From assembly GCF_030272615.1 (NCBI RefSeq), contig NC_081413.1:158566849-158630848 (forward strand): a stretch of DNA of 64,000 nt. Direction: 5' to 3'. A model generated the notes under the pieces. It was not told the DNA's origin. It saw only the letters and a program-made list of their open reading frames with translations, and made no database searches. A program made the position numbers and the translations under genes. The DNA is from Cryptomeria japonica. Taxonomy: Eukaryota; Streptophyta; Pinopsida; Cupressales; Cupressaceae. Below, piece after piece: positions 12,879 through 24,101 of the stretch (the stretch's first letter is position 1; every line of letters begins with the position of its first letter).

Positions 12879-13878
12879 TGTATACACCTAAAAATGGTCT
12901 GAAGATAATTAATTAAATAAGCAATTATTTAATTAATCTCCCTCTCCAATTTAATTGAATTCACTAAGCAATTTGATTTAAAATCCCCTTTCATCTACTT
13001 ATTAATAAATCTAAGGATTTATTTAATAGGTTCATTTCATTTCACCCCTTTAATTAATTAATTCAAATCAATTAATTTCCCTCCACCAAATTCATTTCTT
13101 CTAAATCCCTTAATTAATTAAAATAAATCAATTATGAGTTTTTGAGATTAATTATCCTTTTCCTATTATTTGAATTTTTAAATTCAAATTCTCCTAACTT
13201 CTACCACTCCTAAACCTAACCATTCCTAAACCTAACCCATTCTACCTACCACCATGTCCCCTTTCATCCAACATATTCTAGAACATTTGTGACACTTGTC
13301 ACTAAGTGTTCCCTTTCATCTAACTCCTTCTAGAAGCCTCTTGACACTTGTCACCATAGAGATGATAGATGTTCCCTTTAATCCAACCCCCTTTGTCATC
13401 CTCCTCCAATTTAACCATTGATATCTTCAAATCAATCTTGATCGCTAATTCTTGCCACATCACCCCTAGCCTTGGAAAATCCTATAAATAGACCTCATTT
13501 TGATCAATATGGATCCCATCTCATTCTCATCTTATGCATTGTTATTATAGGCATCTAGCTTATAGTTTATCAGTTTTAACAATGTTATCATGCTCAATTT
13601 TAGCTTAAATCCTAGCTTAATCATGCTAGATCAATCATTAATGTAGATTAATCATGCTATTCTTGCTAAGATCATGCATTTTCATCTTTCAAATCCTCCA
13701 TCTAGGTGTATTCTAGTCACTAGAATATGCATAATCAGATCTGAGAGCATTTTTCAAACTCGCATTTACTAGGAGGCAATAAGTCGATTAGCTATGGTTT
13801 TGTCTTTCTTTGATTTAAATCTTCTAACCATGCTTGTAATGATTTATTGAGTGCATTATGTTTGTAGGTACAGGTACA
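12879..13878 (+). mobile_element. LTR-like insertion (Tat-type, related to the G LTR) in element A ORF2
   Basis: Starts TGTATACACCTAAAAATGG, close to the G LTR start (TGTAGACACCTCAAAATG), and shares its AT-rich, TTAATTAA-rich body. A TATA box (CCTATAAATA) lies at 13481-13490. The right edge is near GGTACA at 13872 or 13878. It separates two open pieces of ORF2, so it is an insertion, most likely a solo LTR. I could not find a matching five-base duplication at its edges, so the limits are uncertain by some bases. Confidence 0.6.
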
Positions 13879-14057
13879 CTTCACAGAGCATGACAATAAT
13901 CTCTTACATCGTTGACATGCAGAACATCGTAGGGCATGGATGTGAAGGCACCATTTGGATCATCCTCGACTAATTTAAATGGGTGCTTCTTGAATTGCGG
14001 CCTTTCTCTCTCTGAAACCTCAACTACCAATGGAGTATTAACAAAAGATGATGCCAT
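13879..14057 (-). pseudogene. Element A ORF2, N-terminal piece
   Basis: Likely start of ORF2 at the Met at 14057 (MASSFVNTP). Sixty codons read open, with ERERPQFKKHPFKLVEDDP, then DVLHVNDVRDYCHAL, and stop at the edge of the inserted LTR. An in-frame Met at 14117 is a possible alternative start. The family is not one I can name. Confidence 0.65.
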
Positions 14058-14475
14058 CTTGAGAAATTTAGGGTTAAGAGTTATTCTGTAAATACCTCTT
14101 GCGACTGACGGATGCATAGATACTCTGTCAAATTTTCTTTAAGCTCTTAGATTGTCTCAAATCTTTGATCTCCTTGGAAACAAGTTCGCCTTGCTCATCA
14201 TCTTCTTCTCTTCGCTCGTAGTGTGAGAGATGATTCACTTTTTCCCTTTTTAACCTTGCAAACCCTAATTTCAAGTTGATATAAATGTATTGATAAGGTT
14301 CAATCGGATGCCATGTTTAGCATCAATCAACTCACCAGATGATCTATAAATCCAGATAATCATCTTCAAGCATCTACAACCATGATCGATCATAGATCTC
14401 TCCAAAGGGGTTCTACAAGATTTTATGTGAAGATCCCACCCCCTAAGTCCAAATTCCTTAGTTACCAAATGAAGA
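14058..14475 (-). other. Element A: spacer between gag and ORF2
   Basis: About 420 bp from the gag stop to the likely ORF2 start. It holds no protease, integrase, RT or RNase H motif. A 91-codon frame at 14271-14546 partly overlaps the gag end in another frame and looks like chance. This is where pol would be expected in an autonomous copia element. Confidence 0.65.
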
Positions 14476-15607
14476 TCATGCACCAGATTCAGGTACAGAT
14501 CCATTATCCTCTTTATATTCATCTTTTCTGATCCACATCTTCTCATGCTCGTCTCTGATCTCCTCTACCTTTGCCTTGCCTTTATCATCGGGTTTGTTCT
14601 TGTCTACCGAAGCACTCTTGTTCACATTTTTGCTTCTGCAATATTTTGCAATGTGACCTATTTTATTACATGCATGACAAACAACATTCTACATAGGTAT
14701 GAAGTTCATTTGATTTGGTCTCATCCTGCACTGGTTAGAGATATGTCCAAACATCTCACAAGCATAACATCTCTTGTTTTTAAAATTATTCATTACTGCT
14801 CTACACATATTTGACTTGTAACCAAAATTATTGCATATGAAGCACTAACCGATAAAGGTAGGACCATTGTTCACATTATTTATTCCATTATTCATCTTAC
14901 TTCTACATTGACTCACCATATGACCAAATTTATAGCAAGTAAAATATATACCATTGAATTTATGAGCATTAGGTTGTCTTATCGGAGGATTCTTGCTTTT
15001 AGGTTTTGCATTGCTTTGTCTAGATCTGGAGGATTCACCTTTCTCAAATCCAAGTCCTCGCATGTCCTTTCCATGTCTCTAACTTTCCAACATCTAATCA
15101 AGCTTTGATGAGATAGCATTGAGTTTTTCTTTGTATTCATTTGCAGTAGCAAGTTCATCTCTTAGGGAAATAGTTTGTCTTTCAAGTTCTTGACCATTAT
15201 TCCTTGATTTGTCAACTCAAGCTTCATCTAATTGTTCTCATAGGTAAGCCTGAAGCATTCATCTACTTTTTCCTTCATTGATTTAGTTAATCTTTCTTCA
15301 TTCTTCTTTTGTTCTTCAATCTCCTTAGTCAGCTTCATCACAATGGATTGCATCTCATTCTTCAATACAACTTTATCTCTCTCAAGCTTGTCAACTTGTC
15401 TTGATTCTCCATGCATTGATCTTCTTTCTCCTTCAGTTTGTCCATCAACTCTTTCCTCTTATCTCTTGAAGTGTCCACTTGATCCTTCAAGTCATTAATG
15501 AAGTCTTCAGTTGCATTCAGATTTCTCTTTAAGGTACTAATTTCGTTCCTTGTTGCATCAAGATCCTCAAGTGCCACACTAAGTTGTCTCTGAAAATTGG
15601 AATCCAT
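14476..15607 (-). pseudogene. Element A gag: coiled coil plus four CCHC zinc knuckles
   Basis: Gag-type protein of about 375 codons, starting at the Met at 15607 (MDSNFQRQLSVALEDL), 50-70 bp after the PBS, and ending TGA at 14476-14478 (GSVPESGA). The N-terminal two thirds is a long Glu/Lys/Leu-rich coiled coil, broken by about two frameshifts. The C-terminal part has four zinc knuckles in one frame: 14946-14905 (first Cys is Tyr), 14844-14803 (CNNFGYKSNMC, His is Tyr), 14769-14728 (CYACEMFGHISNQC, intact) and 14679-14638 (CHACNKIGHIAKYC, intact). Two in-frame TAGs lie between knuckles. A short acidic and basic tail follows and the frame simply stops, with no pol fusion. In life it would package element RNA in cytoplasmic particles. 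Confidence 0.82.
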
Positions 15608-15659
15608 TGATTTAATCTCCCACACCTTCCTCAAGTGGTTAGACTTCCTCGGAGGAACT

Positions 15660-15675
15660 AGGATCTGATACCAAT
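15660..15675 (-). promoter_or_regulatory. Primer binding site of element A
   Basis: The minus strand reads ATTGGTATCAGATCC directly after the LTR end. TGGTATCAGAGC is the usual plant PBS complementary to initiator Met tRNA; this copy has a decayed last bases match. Confidence 0.8.
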
Positions 15676-16611
15676 TGTTGTAATTAAGGAACACTGAGAG
15701 GGGGGGTGAATCAGTTTTCTACCGGTTAATAAATTTTCTAACTTAACCTTGAACCACCCGAAGTATAAGCATGAAAGTGAAATGCATAAATACAAAAAAA
15801 TCAACCATAAAATCATAACACCAGGATTTTTACGTGGAAACCCAAATGGGAAAAAACACAGTGGGATTTGAACCCACAATATTATTTCACTATGGCTAGT
15901 AGTAAAACAATATTATAAAACCGAGAATTTACAGGCATTTAGGCACACTAGCTAGAGCTTACAACTCAATTAAAATAAGGGCTACAACCCCGAAAGGCTC
16001 ATTTCCTTACTAATCAATTAAAATGATGGATTATAATGGATGAACTCCAAAATAGCCTGGATGAGTTCTGGTTAAGTGCAAAACTCTAACTATATCACCT
16101 CTTCTAATCTGCTCTATTTTCCGTCTTAGTTAGCTACCAAATCAAGAATATGCATGTGAAACTACGCTACAAAGGATTATCAATAACCACTCACTTGCAT
16201 ACAATCATATCATACACCAAAAAGATCTTCTACGCCGGTCTTATATATCTGCAATCGCAAAATAAACAATTATCAAGTCAGCCTAAAGATGTAATGTGTA
16301 ATCATGAGTCGGTTTCATCGGGTCATTAAAAACAAAAGCGGATCACCAAAAATATGATAAGGTTATGTCTCTATGTTGACCCTATCATCCCATACATGAG
16401 TCATAACACTGCAATGATCGGAAATCTTCTAGACCAAAAGCTACTGTGCTCATCCTAAATTACTGGTTAACTGGTTATTGGTTCATATCCACTTTCAATT
16501 ATCAAGATCCATGATTTTTGAATAGGAATCTCAAGAAGAGTTGCCATTAATGACAACCCTAAATCATTAATTAGGCATTGATATCCATCAGATGAGTGTC
16601 AATTGCCAATA
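15676..16611 (-). mobile_element. Element A: 5' LTR (SIRE-like Ty1/copia)
   Basis: On the minus strand it begins TATTGGCAATTGACAC (TGTTGGC in the 3' copy) and ends in ACAACA next to the PBS. It contains a block CGTGGAAACCCAAATGGG near 15833 that also occurs in the B LTR and in the solo LTR at 61793, and a CACCCCCCCTCTCAG run close to the PBS. Its right edge abuts the gag of the related element B, so A inserted there. Confidence 0.87.
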
Positions 16612-17299
16612 TTAGGTTGTCTTACTCAAGACCTTCTAGGTTTGTTCTTCTAATTTGTTGACTTGGGATTGCTTTGCCGAGATATGGAGCTTTCACCTTT
16701 CCAAAATCTAAGAAATCGCTTGCCATTTACATCCTTCTGGCTTCCAAGCATCGCATCAAGCTTAGATGAAATAATCTTGAACTTCTTCTTGTACTCATTT
16801 GCAGTCACAATTTCATCCCTAAGAATGACAATTTGCCTTTCAAGATCTTCCTCATTGTTTTTGGATTGTTGTAGTTCAAGCTTTAGCTGATCATTCTCAC
16901 AATTAATTTTGCCACATTCATCCAATCTATATTTCAATAACTGAGTAAGATTATCTTCACTCTTCTTCCTTCCTTCAATCTCCTTGGTCAACCCCATCAC
17001 AATAGATTCCATCTCATTCTTTAGAGATGCATTTTCTTTTGCAAGTTTCCCACATTCTTCTATCTTTTCCTTTAAGGCTTGACTTGGGTGACCATCTTCC
17101 ACACTTTTTCTTTCTTTCTCCTTCAGCTTCTCCTAAAGTTCCTTTCTCTTCTCCCTAAACTTATTCAATTGTTCTTTGAATGACTAACTGAAATTCTCAA
17201 CATCCTTAAGACTTCAATGCAATTCTTGGACTTCAACTTTAGATTAATAAAATCATCTAGTGCAACTAGGAGTTGATGTTTTAGAACACCAAAATCCAT
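16612..17299 (-). pseudogene. Element B gag, N-terminal coiled-coil part
   Basis: Homologous to the gag of element A. It starts at the Met at 17299 (MDFGVLKHQLLVALDDF) and runs through a Lys/Glu/Leu-rich coiled coil (EKIEECGKLAKENASLKNEM, then RQIVILRDEIVTANEYKKKF) to RQSNPKSTN and RQPN, where it is cut by the start of element A. The matching position in A's gag (IRQPN) lies just before the zinc knuckles. A frameshift or stop separates the 17165-17416 and 16650-17102 pieces. The rest of B continues left of the window. Confidence 0.8.
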
Positions 17300-17351
17300 T
17301 GAATCACCTTCCCAGATCTTCCTCAAGTTGTTGAGATTCCTCCAAGGAATT

Positions 17352-17367
17352 AGGATCTGATACCAAT
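17352..17367 (-). promoter_or_regulatory. Primer binding site of element B
   Basis: The minus strand reads AATTGGTATCAGATCC after the LTR end, the same as in element A and close to the initiator Met tRNA complement. Confidence 0.75.
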
Positions 17368-17439
17368 TTTTGGAATCAAGGAACACTGAGAGGGGGATTG
17401 AATCAGTGTTCTGCAATCTTTAACTTTACTTAATGATTT
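17368..17439 (-). mobile_element. Element B: 5' LTR, PBS-proximal piece
   Basis: Seventy bases next to the PBS, including GAACACTGAGAGGGGGATTG, which matches the end of the A LTR (GGAACACTGAGAGGGGGG). The LTR is interrupted here by element C and resumes at 30936. Confidence 0.75.
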
Positions 17440-20400
17440 TCTTGGTTCCTAAAATAGGGTTTACACTAATGATTAGTAACCAAACTAATCATTCCACTAC
17501 CTATGGAGAAGCCAACTCCAATTATCAATAATTTCCTAGGCTTTGACCAACTAACAAGGATATATCAAACCCTTCTACACTTTAGGCTCTGCAAAATGAT
17601 GGAGGGTGATCCCTTAATGCACTTACAACATCTGCACCATACATGCAAATGGTAATAAAAATCCATCATTAAAAAAAAATAGCAAATAATCTCATAAAAA
17701 GGCTCAACAAAGAGGGAGAATACTAAAGAATGACTAATTCTCAGTGATCCTCAACCAACTTTGGAGCATGAGATGGTAGAAAATATACATACCCAATTCC
17801 AAATAATAAAGAAAATAAAATAATATATGAGTGTTTAATGTATTAGGGAAATGAAAAGAGCCCTACATAAATCAGTGCTTATCCTAGGGCATAGAGTCAA
17901 ACAAGAGAAATAAAACATAACTCCTTTAATGAATATAACATAACCAGTAGATCTTTTCTTTATTAATGCCTTAGATTAATAGATCTTCTCTTGCTATTAC
18001 ATAATTCTTCTTATAGATCCCAATTATCTACTCAAAACACTGCAAGTTGTTTGAAACAATTTAATTCTCCCCTTGGAAGAAAGTAGCAAACAACAAACAA
18101 ATTTCATGGAATCTAAAATGATGAACTCATAACACCCTTGATGCTTTGTATTCAAATGAAAATGAGTACATAATTCTGGAGACAATCCTGCAACATTAAA
18201 CTCTAAACATATAAAGTGGTTAACATTCATTCACGGAATCACAAATTTACAATCAAGTAGTTTTGTCTATGACCTTCAAATTCTACACTAACTCTATTTA
18301 CAAACAACTCCCTTCCAAAAGTTCAGAACCCTTACAACAAAGAAGAAATAAAAATAAATAGAAGAGAAGAAGACTTCAAATCTGTTCTAGCTTTGCCACA
18401 TGTCTTCTTCAATTTTAATCTGCAAATAACACTTGTCCTTTCTCTCCTCTCTGCAACTGAAAATATCCCGAAAATATCCCTTTCCTGATCAGCACTTTTC
18501 CACTATAATTCTCCAACAAAAAATATTCCTCTCTTGGTCTCATTCTTGCCTTCTCCCATGAGATGTTTTCCTACGTGATGAAAATATATGCCTTGCTGCA
18601 CCCTTTACGTTTGCTTGATTGAGAAATATTTCCCTCTCACCTTAAGAACATTTCATGTCTTTCACATGAATACATTTAACCTCCATATGAGAAAATACTT
18701 GTTCAGTTTTGGCCTTAATAATAACCTCACAATCATTCATTATTGCATTTCACTTTTCTTATAAAAAATTATTTTCTTTCTCGTGAAAATACTCATCATA
18801 TGATGAAAATATATGCCTTGCTGAAGATATTTACCCTGTCACTTTTGTGCACTCCTGTGAGTGCATTTCATACAAGTGGAAAATGTATCTTTACTATTCT
18901 TGTCATGGGCAATAATATTTCAATTTCACTTTCCCTTTGACTCCAAAGTCTGATGTCCACATGTGCATATTTTACCTCTATTTGCAATTGAAAAATATTT
19001 CTTTTCTTTGTGTCTTGATGTGACACCTATTAACTTGCAAAACTTTCACATTCTTTAGCAAAACAAACTTCATCATTTTCTATTTTAATTCATTCGTTAG
19101 TTTTCCTTCACTCTACTATGTGAGCATCTTCATTAAAAATTTCACCTGACAAAACATCATGACTTCCTTCTAAGTAAAAATAAAAACCCACTACTTTACC
19201 ATTTTACCCTCAAAGTAAAAATACTTTCACATTCTAGTGCATACAAACCTATGCCCACTTCATGATTAATTTCAGTTATTAATTCCGTGAATAATTTAAC
19301 CACATTGATAAAATTTGCACACACATTACACTTTGTTGGTGAAAATTATTTTACTTCTAGCTTACATTTGATTAAATAATTTCTCACTCTTGCTTTATAA
19401 AAACTTTTTACCCTAAATAGAAAACCATCAACCAATTGTTAGTAATTACAATTCACCATCCATTATATTTTCTAAATGACATTATTTTTGCCACATGCAA
19501 ATGTAATTCTCAAAATGAAATTGGTAACCCTCTCTTATCAAATTACTGGTAAAAATGAATATGAACTTGTGAAACATTAATTATCAATTAATGATTTCCC
19601 TCTATAACTTCAACAAGAATTCCTTTATCCTTTGATGATTGCAAATGCATTGTTCTAGAACTTCATTTATGTTCTAATGGTTGTCCATACTCTGTTCATT
19701 ACTCACATGTTGGATGCTGCAACTTCCGACAATCATATCTTTTGATTTCCAATCTTGGTTTTTTTTCTTCCTTTGAGAGTTTTTAGAAAACCTCAACTTT
19801 TAAAACATGTCTAGAATCCAGATAAACCCAATTCATATTTTGGGAAATACGAACCAATTTGTGATGAGTATATTTTATATCTAAAAATCTCATTTGCCTA
19901 AAGATTTCTAATTTTTTTTATTAAATCTTCATTTAACATTCCTTTCAAATCTTTCCCGCCATGAGATCATATCTCCATGGAATGTTTTGGATTGTTCATT
20001 TGCCATTACAATTGCCTAAGAATCTGTAAAAATCCTTCAACAAATTCTCTATGCATATCCTGCAACTATGGTGGCCATGAGACTATAGTGCATTTGAAGG
20101 CATTTGGGCAAAGAATTCATAGTACCAATATGTGCTTTCACAATTTTCATTGACTCAGGGGAAACTACAAAATCAACACCCAACTAAATTCCTCAATCGT
20201 TCACTACTCATAAGTTCCCGTCTTCATTTTTCATCAAGCCCTTTCATTGCCATGAAAAACTAGGGCAACGTCACGATGTTGCGATGCATAAAGGCTCCCC
20301 TTTTTCCAGGCCCACCATACACCTCATTCATTTGAAACAATTATAAAATCATTTAAACATTATTTGACTTAGAAATAATGCATTTAAAATTGTTATATCA

Positions 20401-20454
20401 AAACATTATTAAATGATTTCTTAAACCAATTTCCCCAAATTACCTCATATGAAC

Positions 20455-22354
20455 TTTTTTTTGCTTTTTGATAAAAGTGGAATATCCACTAAACTTATAT
20501 ATTAATAATAAAGAGTTTACATTAGGTTCAAGCAAGGCATGCCGGCAGGAAAGAACCCGCAGGAAAACCTTCAGTTATAGCCTTTAAAATAGATACAAGT
20601 AGATACTACCCTTACAACATATATACTGTCCAGCCATACCCCCTTACCCTCCTATTTCTACAATTTTTACAAGAGTCCTATAGGACAATTCAAAAAATGA
20701 AAGTATCCCCAATAGAAGAAGATGAACATGAAGAACTGCCAAGTAGATAAATGAGATAAAATTCCCTGTTAGGTCCATAGCTAATCAACCGAGCAAAAAT
20801 GAAGCCGTATAACCTTCTAGCCTGCAAAAAACCATTCCAGCAGCTACAAAAAATAACTTTGGTAGTTTTCCAAAAACCAGGAACTAGAGCTCTCATCCGG
20901 AGGTTCATGAGATAAGGTCGGAGGTGGAATCACCCTTAGAGGGAACACCACACAAGCAGGAGTAGAGCACAAAAAACCCAAAGTGATTAATGAATGTAAT
21001 GCCTAAAAGACAACCCAAGCTTTATCCACATACTGATCAAGAGCCAAATACAACAAAAAATACATAGAGGCCCGAGTGTTTTCCATGGAATCACATATCA
21101 AACCCATTCATAATTCATAAATTAAATGGTTCGACCAGCCATTAGCCAAAAGCTCATGACAAGGGAGAAAGCCACCATAGTAAAAAGAACCCATATCAAA
21201 CCAATAACCAGCCAATGCAGGAGAAACCAATGCCCAATTGCATACTGTCGAAAGAACAAACGTGGACACCAAGAGGCGGACCAAGTCCATATCAAGTAAA
21301 ACATCAAAACAAATAGTAACAAAGAAAGAGAGAAGCTCAGCATAAGAAACTTGAGGACAAACCTATAACCACCGACATCCCAAAAGCCTACAGAATTCAA
21401 AATCCACCGTAGGAGTAAATAAATTAAAAACCTTACCAAGCTTGACAAAATTATCCTCATTTTCATTTTCTTCTCCCAATGCACAGGCTTCTAAAACCAC
21501 TTTGTAAACACCAATTGGTAGACAAGAAGACATTTGCAGTGGGAAGGGCTCTGAAAAAGCCACAAAAAGCATAACATAATCCGCTTTGACAATAACATAA
21601 GATAACATATTTGAAAGAGAAACTATCCTAAATTTTCCATAAAGACACTGCAAAATATCCATTTCAAGCATGCTTGATTAAATCAATGCACATGAATTAA
21701 TAGCCTTCCACTAAAACCCATAAGTGGCTCTCCTGCAAGTAAGGACACCACCTACAAATATGATTATCTCATAAACCAATTCTGTCAGGACTGGACATAC
21801 ACAAGGTGGCCAACAATATGGTACTTACATCAAGGAATAACACCTCAGGAACGTACCAACTATTTAAGAAGTTATAAGCATGCAAAATCTTATTGAAGGA
21901 CTGAAAATAAAGACTACACAGATCACACATGCTGCCATCCTATAAATCCAATAAATGACGTTATCAATGCCAAATACTCAAAGACAAAAAGTTGTATCAA
22001 TAACAAATAACAACCTTTATAATGCATCCCACTGCCTTGAACATAATCATAAGGAAATCTCTCCTTGACCTTCGATATAGAAATAATTAAACCTTTTAGA
22101 TTAACATGCACACTTCAAATAGACTACGAAATCCCTTTTAACCATAGCACCTGGGATATACACCCCGCCATCTAGCTCAAAACAAATTTTAGAACACATC
22201 ATATGTATGACATAAGCTAACAATTTACACATGTGATGCAAATATAATCTGAGCCGAGAGGAAGATGACATGCATACCTCAAGAAGTAAAAGAGATGGAT
22301 GATGTGACATAAAATTCCATTACCACATAGTTAAACCACACAGCATAGAGGACA
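20455..22354 (-). mobile_element. 5'-truncated LINE (3' 1.9 kb) inside the element C LTR
   Basis: The minus strand matches 45332-47239 to the end, including the short T/A tail at 20455-20462 and the terminal GATAAAAGTGGAATATCCAC. It is truncated at its 5' side at 22354, typical of LINE insertion by target-primed reverse transcription. Compared with the other C LTR, about 45 bp of target (ATTATTTAAATCAT and following, present near 29846) is missing at the site. It carries no RT or RNase H, only the region downstream of ORF2. Confidence 0.85.
20844..21671 (-). pseudogene. LINE-downstream 275-codon reading frame, copy 1
   Basis: Minus-strand frame from Met at 21671 (MLEMDILQCLYGKF) to TAG at 20844-20846, 828 bp, the same length as the frame at 46021-46848. 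It is broken by three nonsense codons (TAG at 21363, TGA near 21108, and a TAG in the last third), two of them C-to-T changes from codons that are sense in the other copy. There are no indels against that copy. The predicted protein is rich in Leu, Phe, Val and Trp with a DYVMLF region and a GYWFDMGSFYYGGFLP segment. I recognise no domain. Confidence 0.45.
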
Positions 22355-24101
22355 CAATCCCACGAATATTAATTCATTGTTTGTTGTGGCAAGTCGAGTC
22401 CCATGCGGGCTCGGCTTAAATTTTTTTCACTTTCAGACAATTGAGCTTGGAAATGTTTTAACACCATTGAAGAAATCATCTGGAGAAAATACATGCAAAA
22501 TTTAGCCATTGGAAATTGATTTTCAACACTTTGCAAAACTGATCAAAACCACCTGTGTACCCCTAGAGACCGCCTTCAAAAATTGCTCAAATGGCCACTT
22601 GGTAGGCAAGTAGACTGATATACTGGCAATCACCATGCAGAATGGATTTCCTTGTCGCTTACTGAGTTGCAAACTTTTAATCACCAAAGTTCATTACTTA
22701 ATTGCTTTTGCATTGTAACCTGCTAGGAACCTCTTCAAACCCGGTTTCAAATCAATTTTGAAAAGGCAATAGATGATATCATATAGATCAAGAAACTAGC
22801 ACATAGGCTCACCTCACTACAAGGAATCTCAAGGACCAATTGGTTTGCTGAAATGATCATTCAGACTTAAGTTATTAATGCTCAAAGTGCTTTCTTGAAA
22901 GACATTGCACTGTACCAAGTATAGAAAACAACAATTTGCAAAAGATTTGGCTTTGGCAAACAAGTCAAATGAAATCATGGGAACATGAAAATGGGCAAGG
23001 CAATACTCAAATTTGTAGGGAACATAGGGGAACAACAATTTCCTCATGACAATCAACAGTGTACAAGATATAAGCCTACAAAATAAGCTACTCAGACTTT
23101 TCAGAAAATGTGCCCCTGTTGAACCTTTGTTGACCCCTCAAATCAAGTGCCTCGAAAACTCATCCAATCCAATTTTGGGAAGCTGCCACTTAATCAATAT
23201 GATCTCAAATAAGTTTTCAATAACTCCTCCAAGTGATTGTTCATGAAACACAATGGGCTTCAAATTATAGCTCTTTAAAGTGAGCTACTTAGACTGAAAT
23301 AACAATTGTTATTCTAAAAGCTACAAGTGAATTTACTTAACTTGAGGCCTCAAAATTTTGCAAATTTTGTCAGTCCTAACAGTGGTTCTAGTTGGGGATG
23401 TATGCCTCATGTAGGCATAGCAAGATTCCAAGTCTCTAGTAGAAGCAAACCATGTGTACAGTCCATTGGGCTCCTCTTCTAGCTGAAAAAGAGTCAAACC
23501 ATCTCTTTAATTGGTGGCCCCAGGCCACCAAAAATGAAGTACCAATACTTACCTTTGTCAAAAATCTGATTCTCATCACATTACACTATGACTATTTTGA
23601 AAGTATCACTAGCATATATCTGATCATACTCACCAAAATTGACATCTTCCATCATTTCATCAAGGTCATTTATCTCAACCCATTCTTTATCAATATGAAC
23701 TTTGTCATCAGGAATCATTTTAAACAATTTGAATTTATATGACAAACATTGCCACATTCATTTTCTAAAATAGGAAAATGTTGAAAACAACATTCTCCAA
23801 AATTCAATCCCATATAATGTCTCATGATAACCCCATCAAACTGGAGAGAGAAATGGAAAACTTCATATTCTAATATGCAACTGGTATCATGAATTCTGAT
23901 TTTTTTATTTGTTTGCATCTTTATCATGCACTCATCATTTTAACCTTTTTGCAAATTTGGTAAGGAACTATCATAAGCATCAAAGGAAAAGTTCTCATAT
24001 TCTGGCTCGGATTGCATAGGCAGCATATCATAGTTGCAAAAACTCATAGTTGAACCTTTTAGATTGTCATTTTTATTGGAAATTTTAATGTGTTCCAAGC
24101 A

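Larger units (their letters stand above)
17440..23381 (-). mobile_element. Element C: 3' LTR (contains a LINE insertion)
   Basis: Direct repeat of 26869-30935 over its whole length once the LINE at 20455-22354 is removed. The ends are TCTTGGTTCC (TGTTGGTTCC in the other copy) and GTCCTAACA. Net length is about 4.04 kb. The copies differ by many substitutions and several deletions, so the element is old. It contains only short chance frames, such as the 68-codon frame at 18024-18230 repeated at 27451-27657, with no recognisable domain. Confidence 0.87.

Noticed and set aside
12874-13883. Target duplication for the second LTR insert in ORF2
   Set aside because: The candidates ATAAG on the left and GGTAC or CTTCA on the right do not match; the limits remain open.
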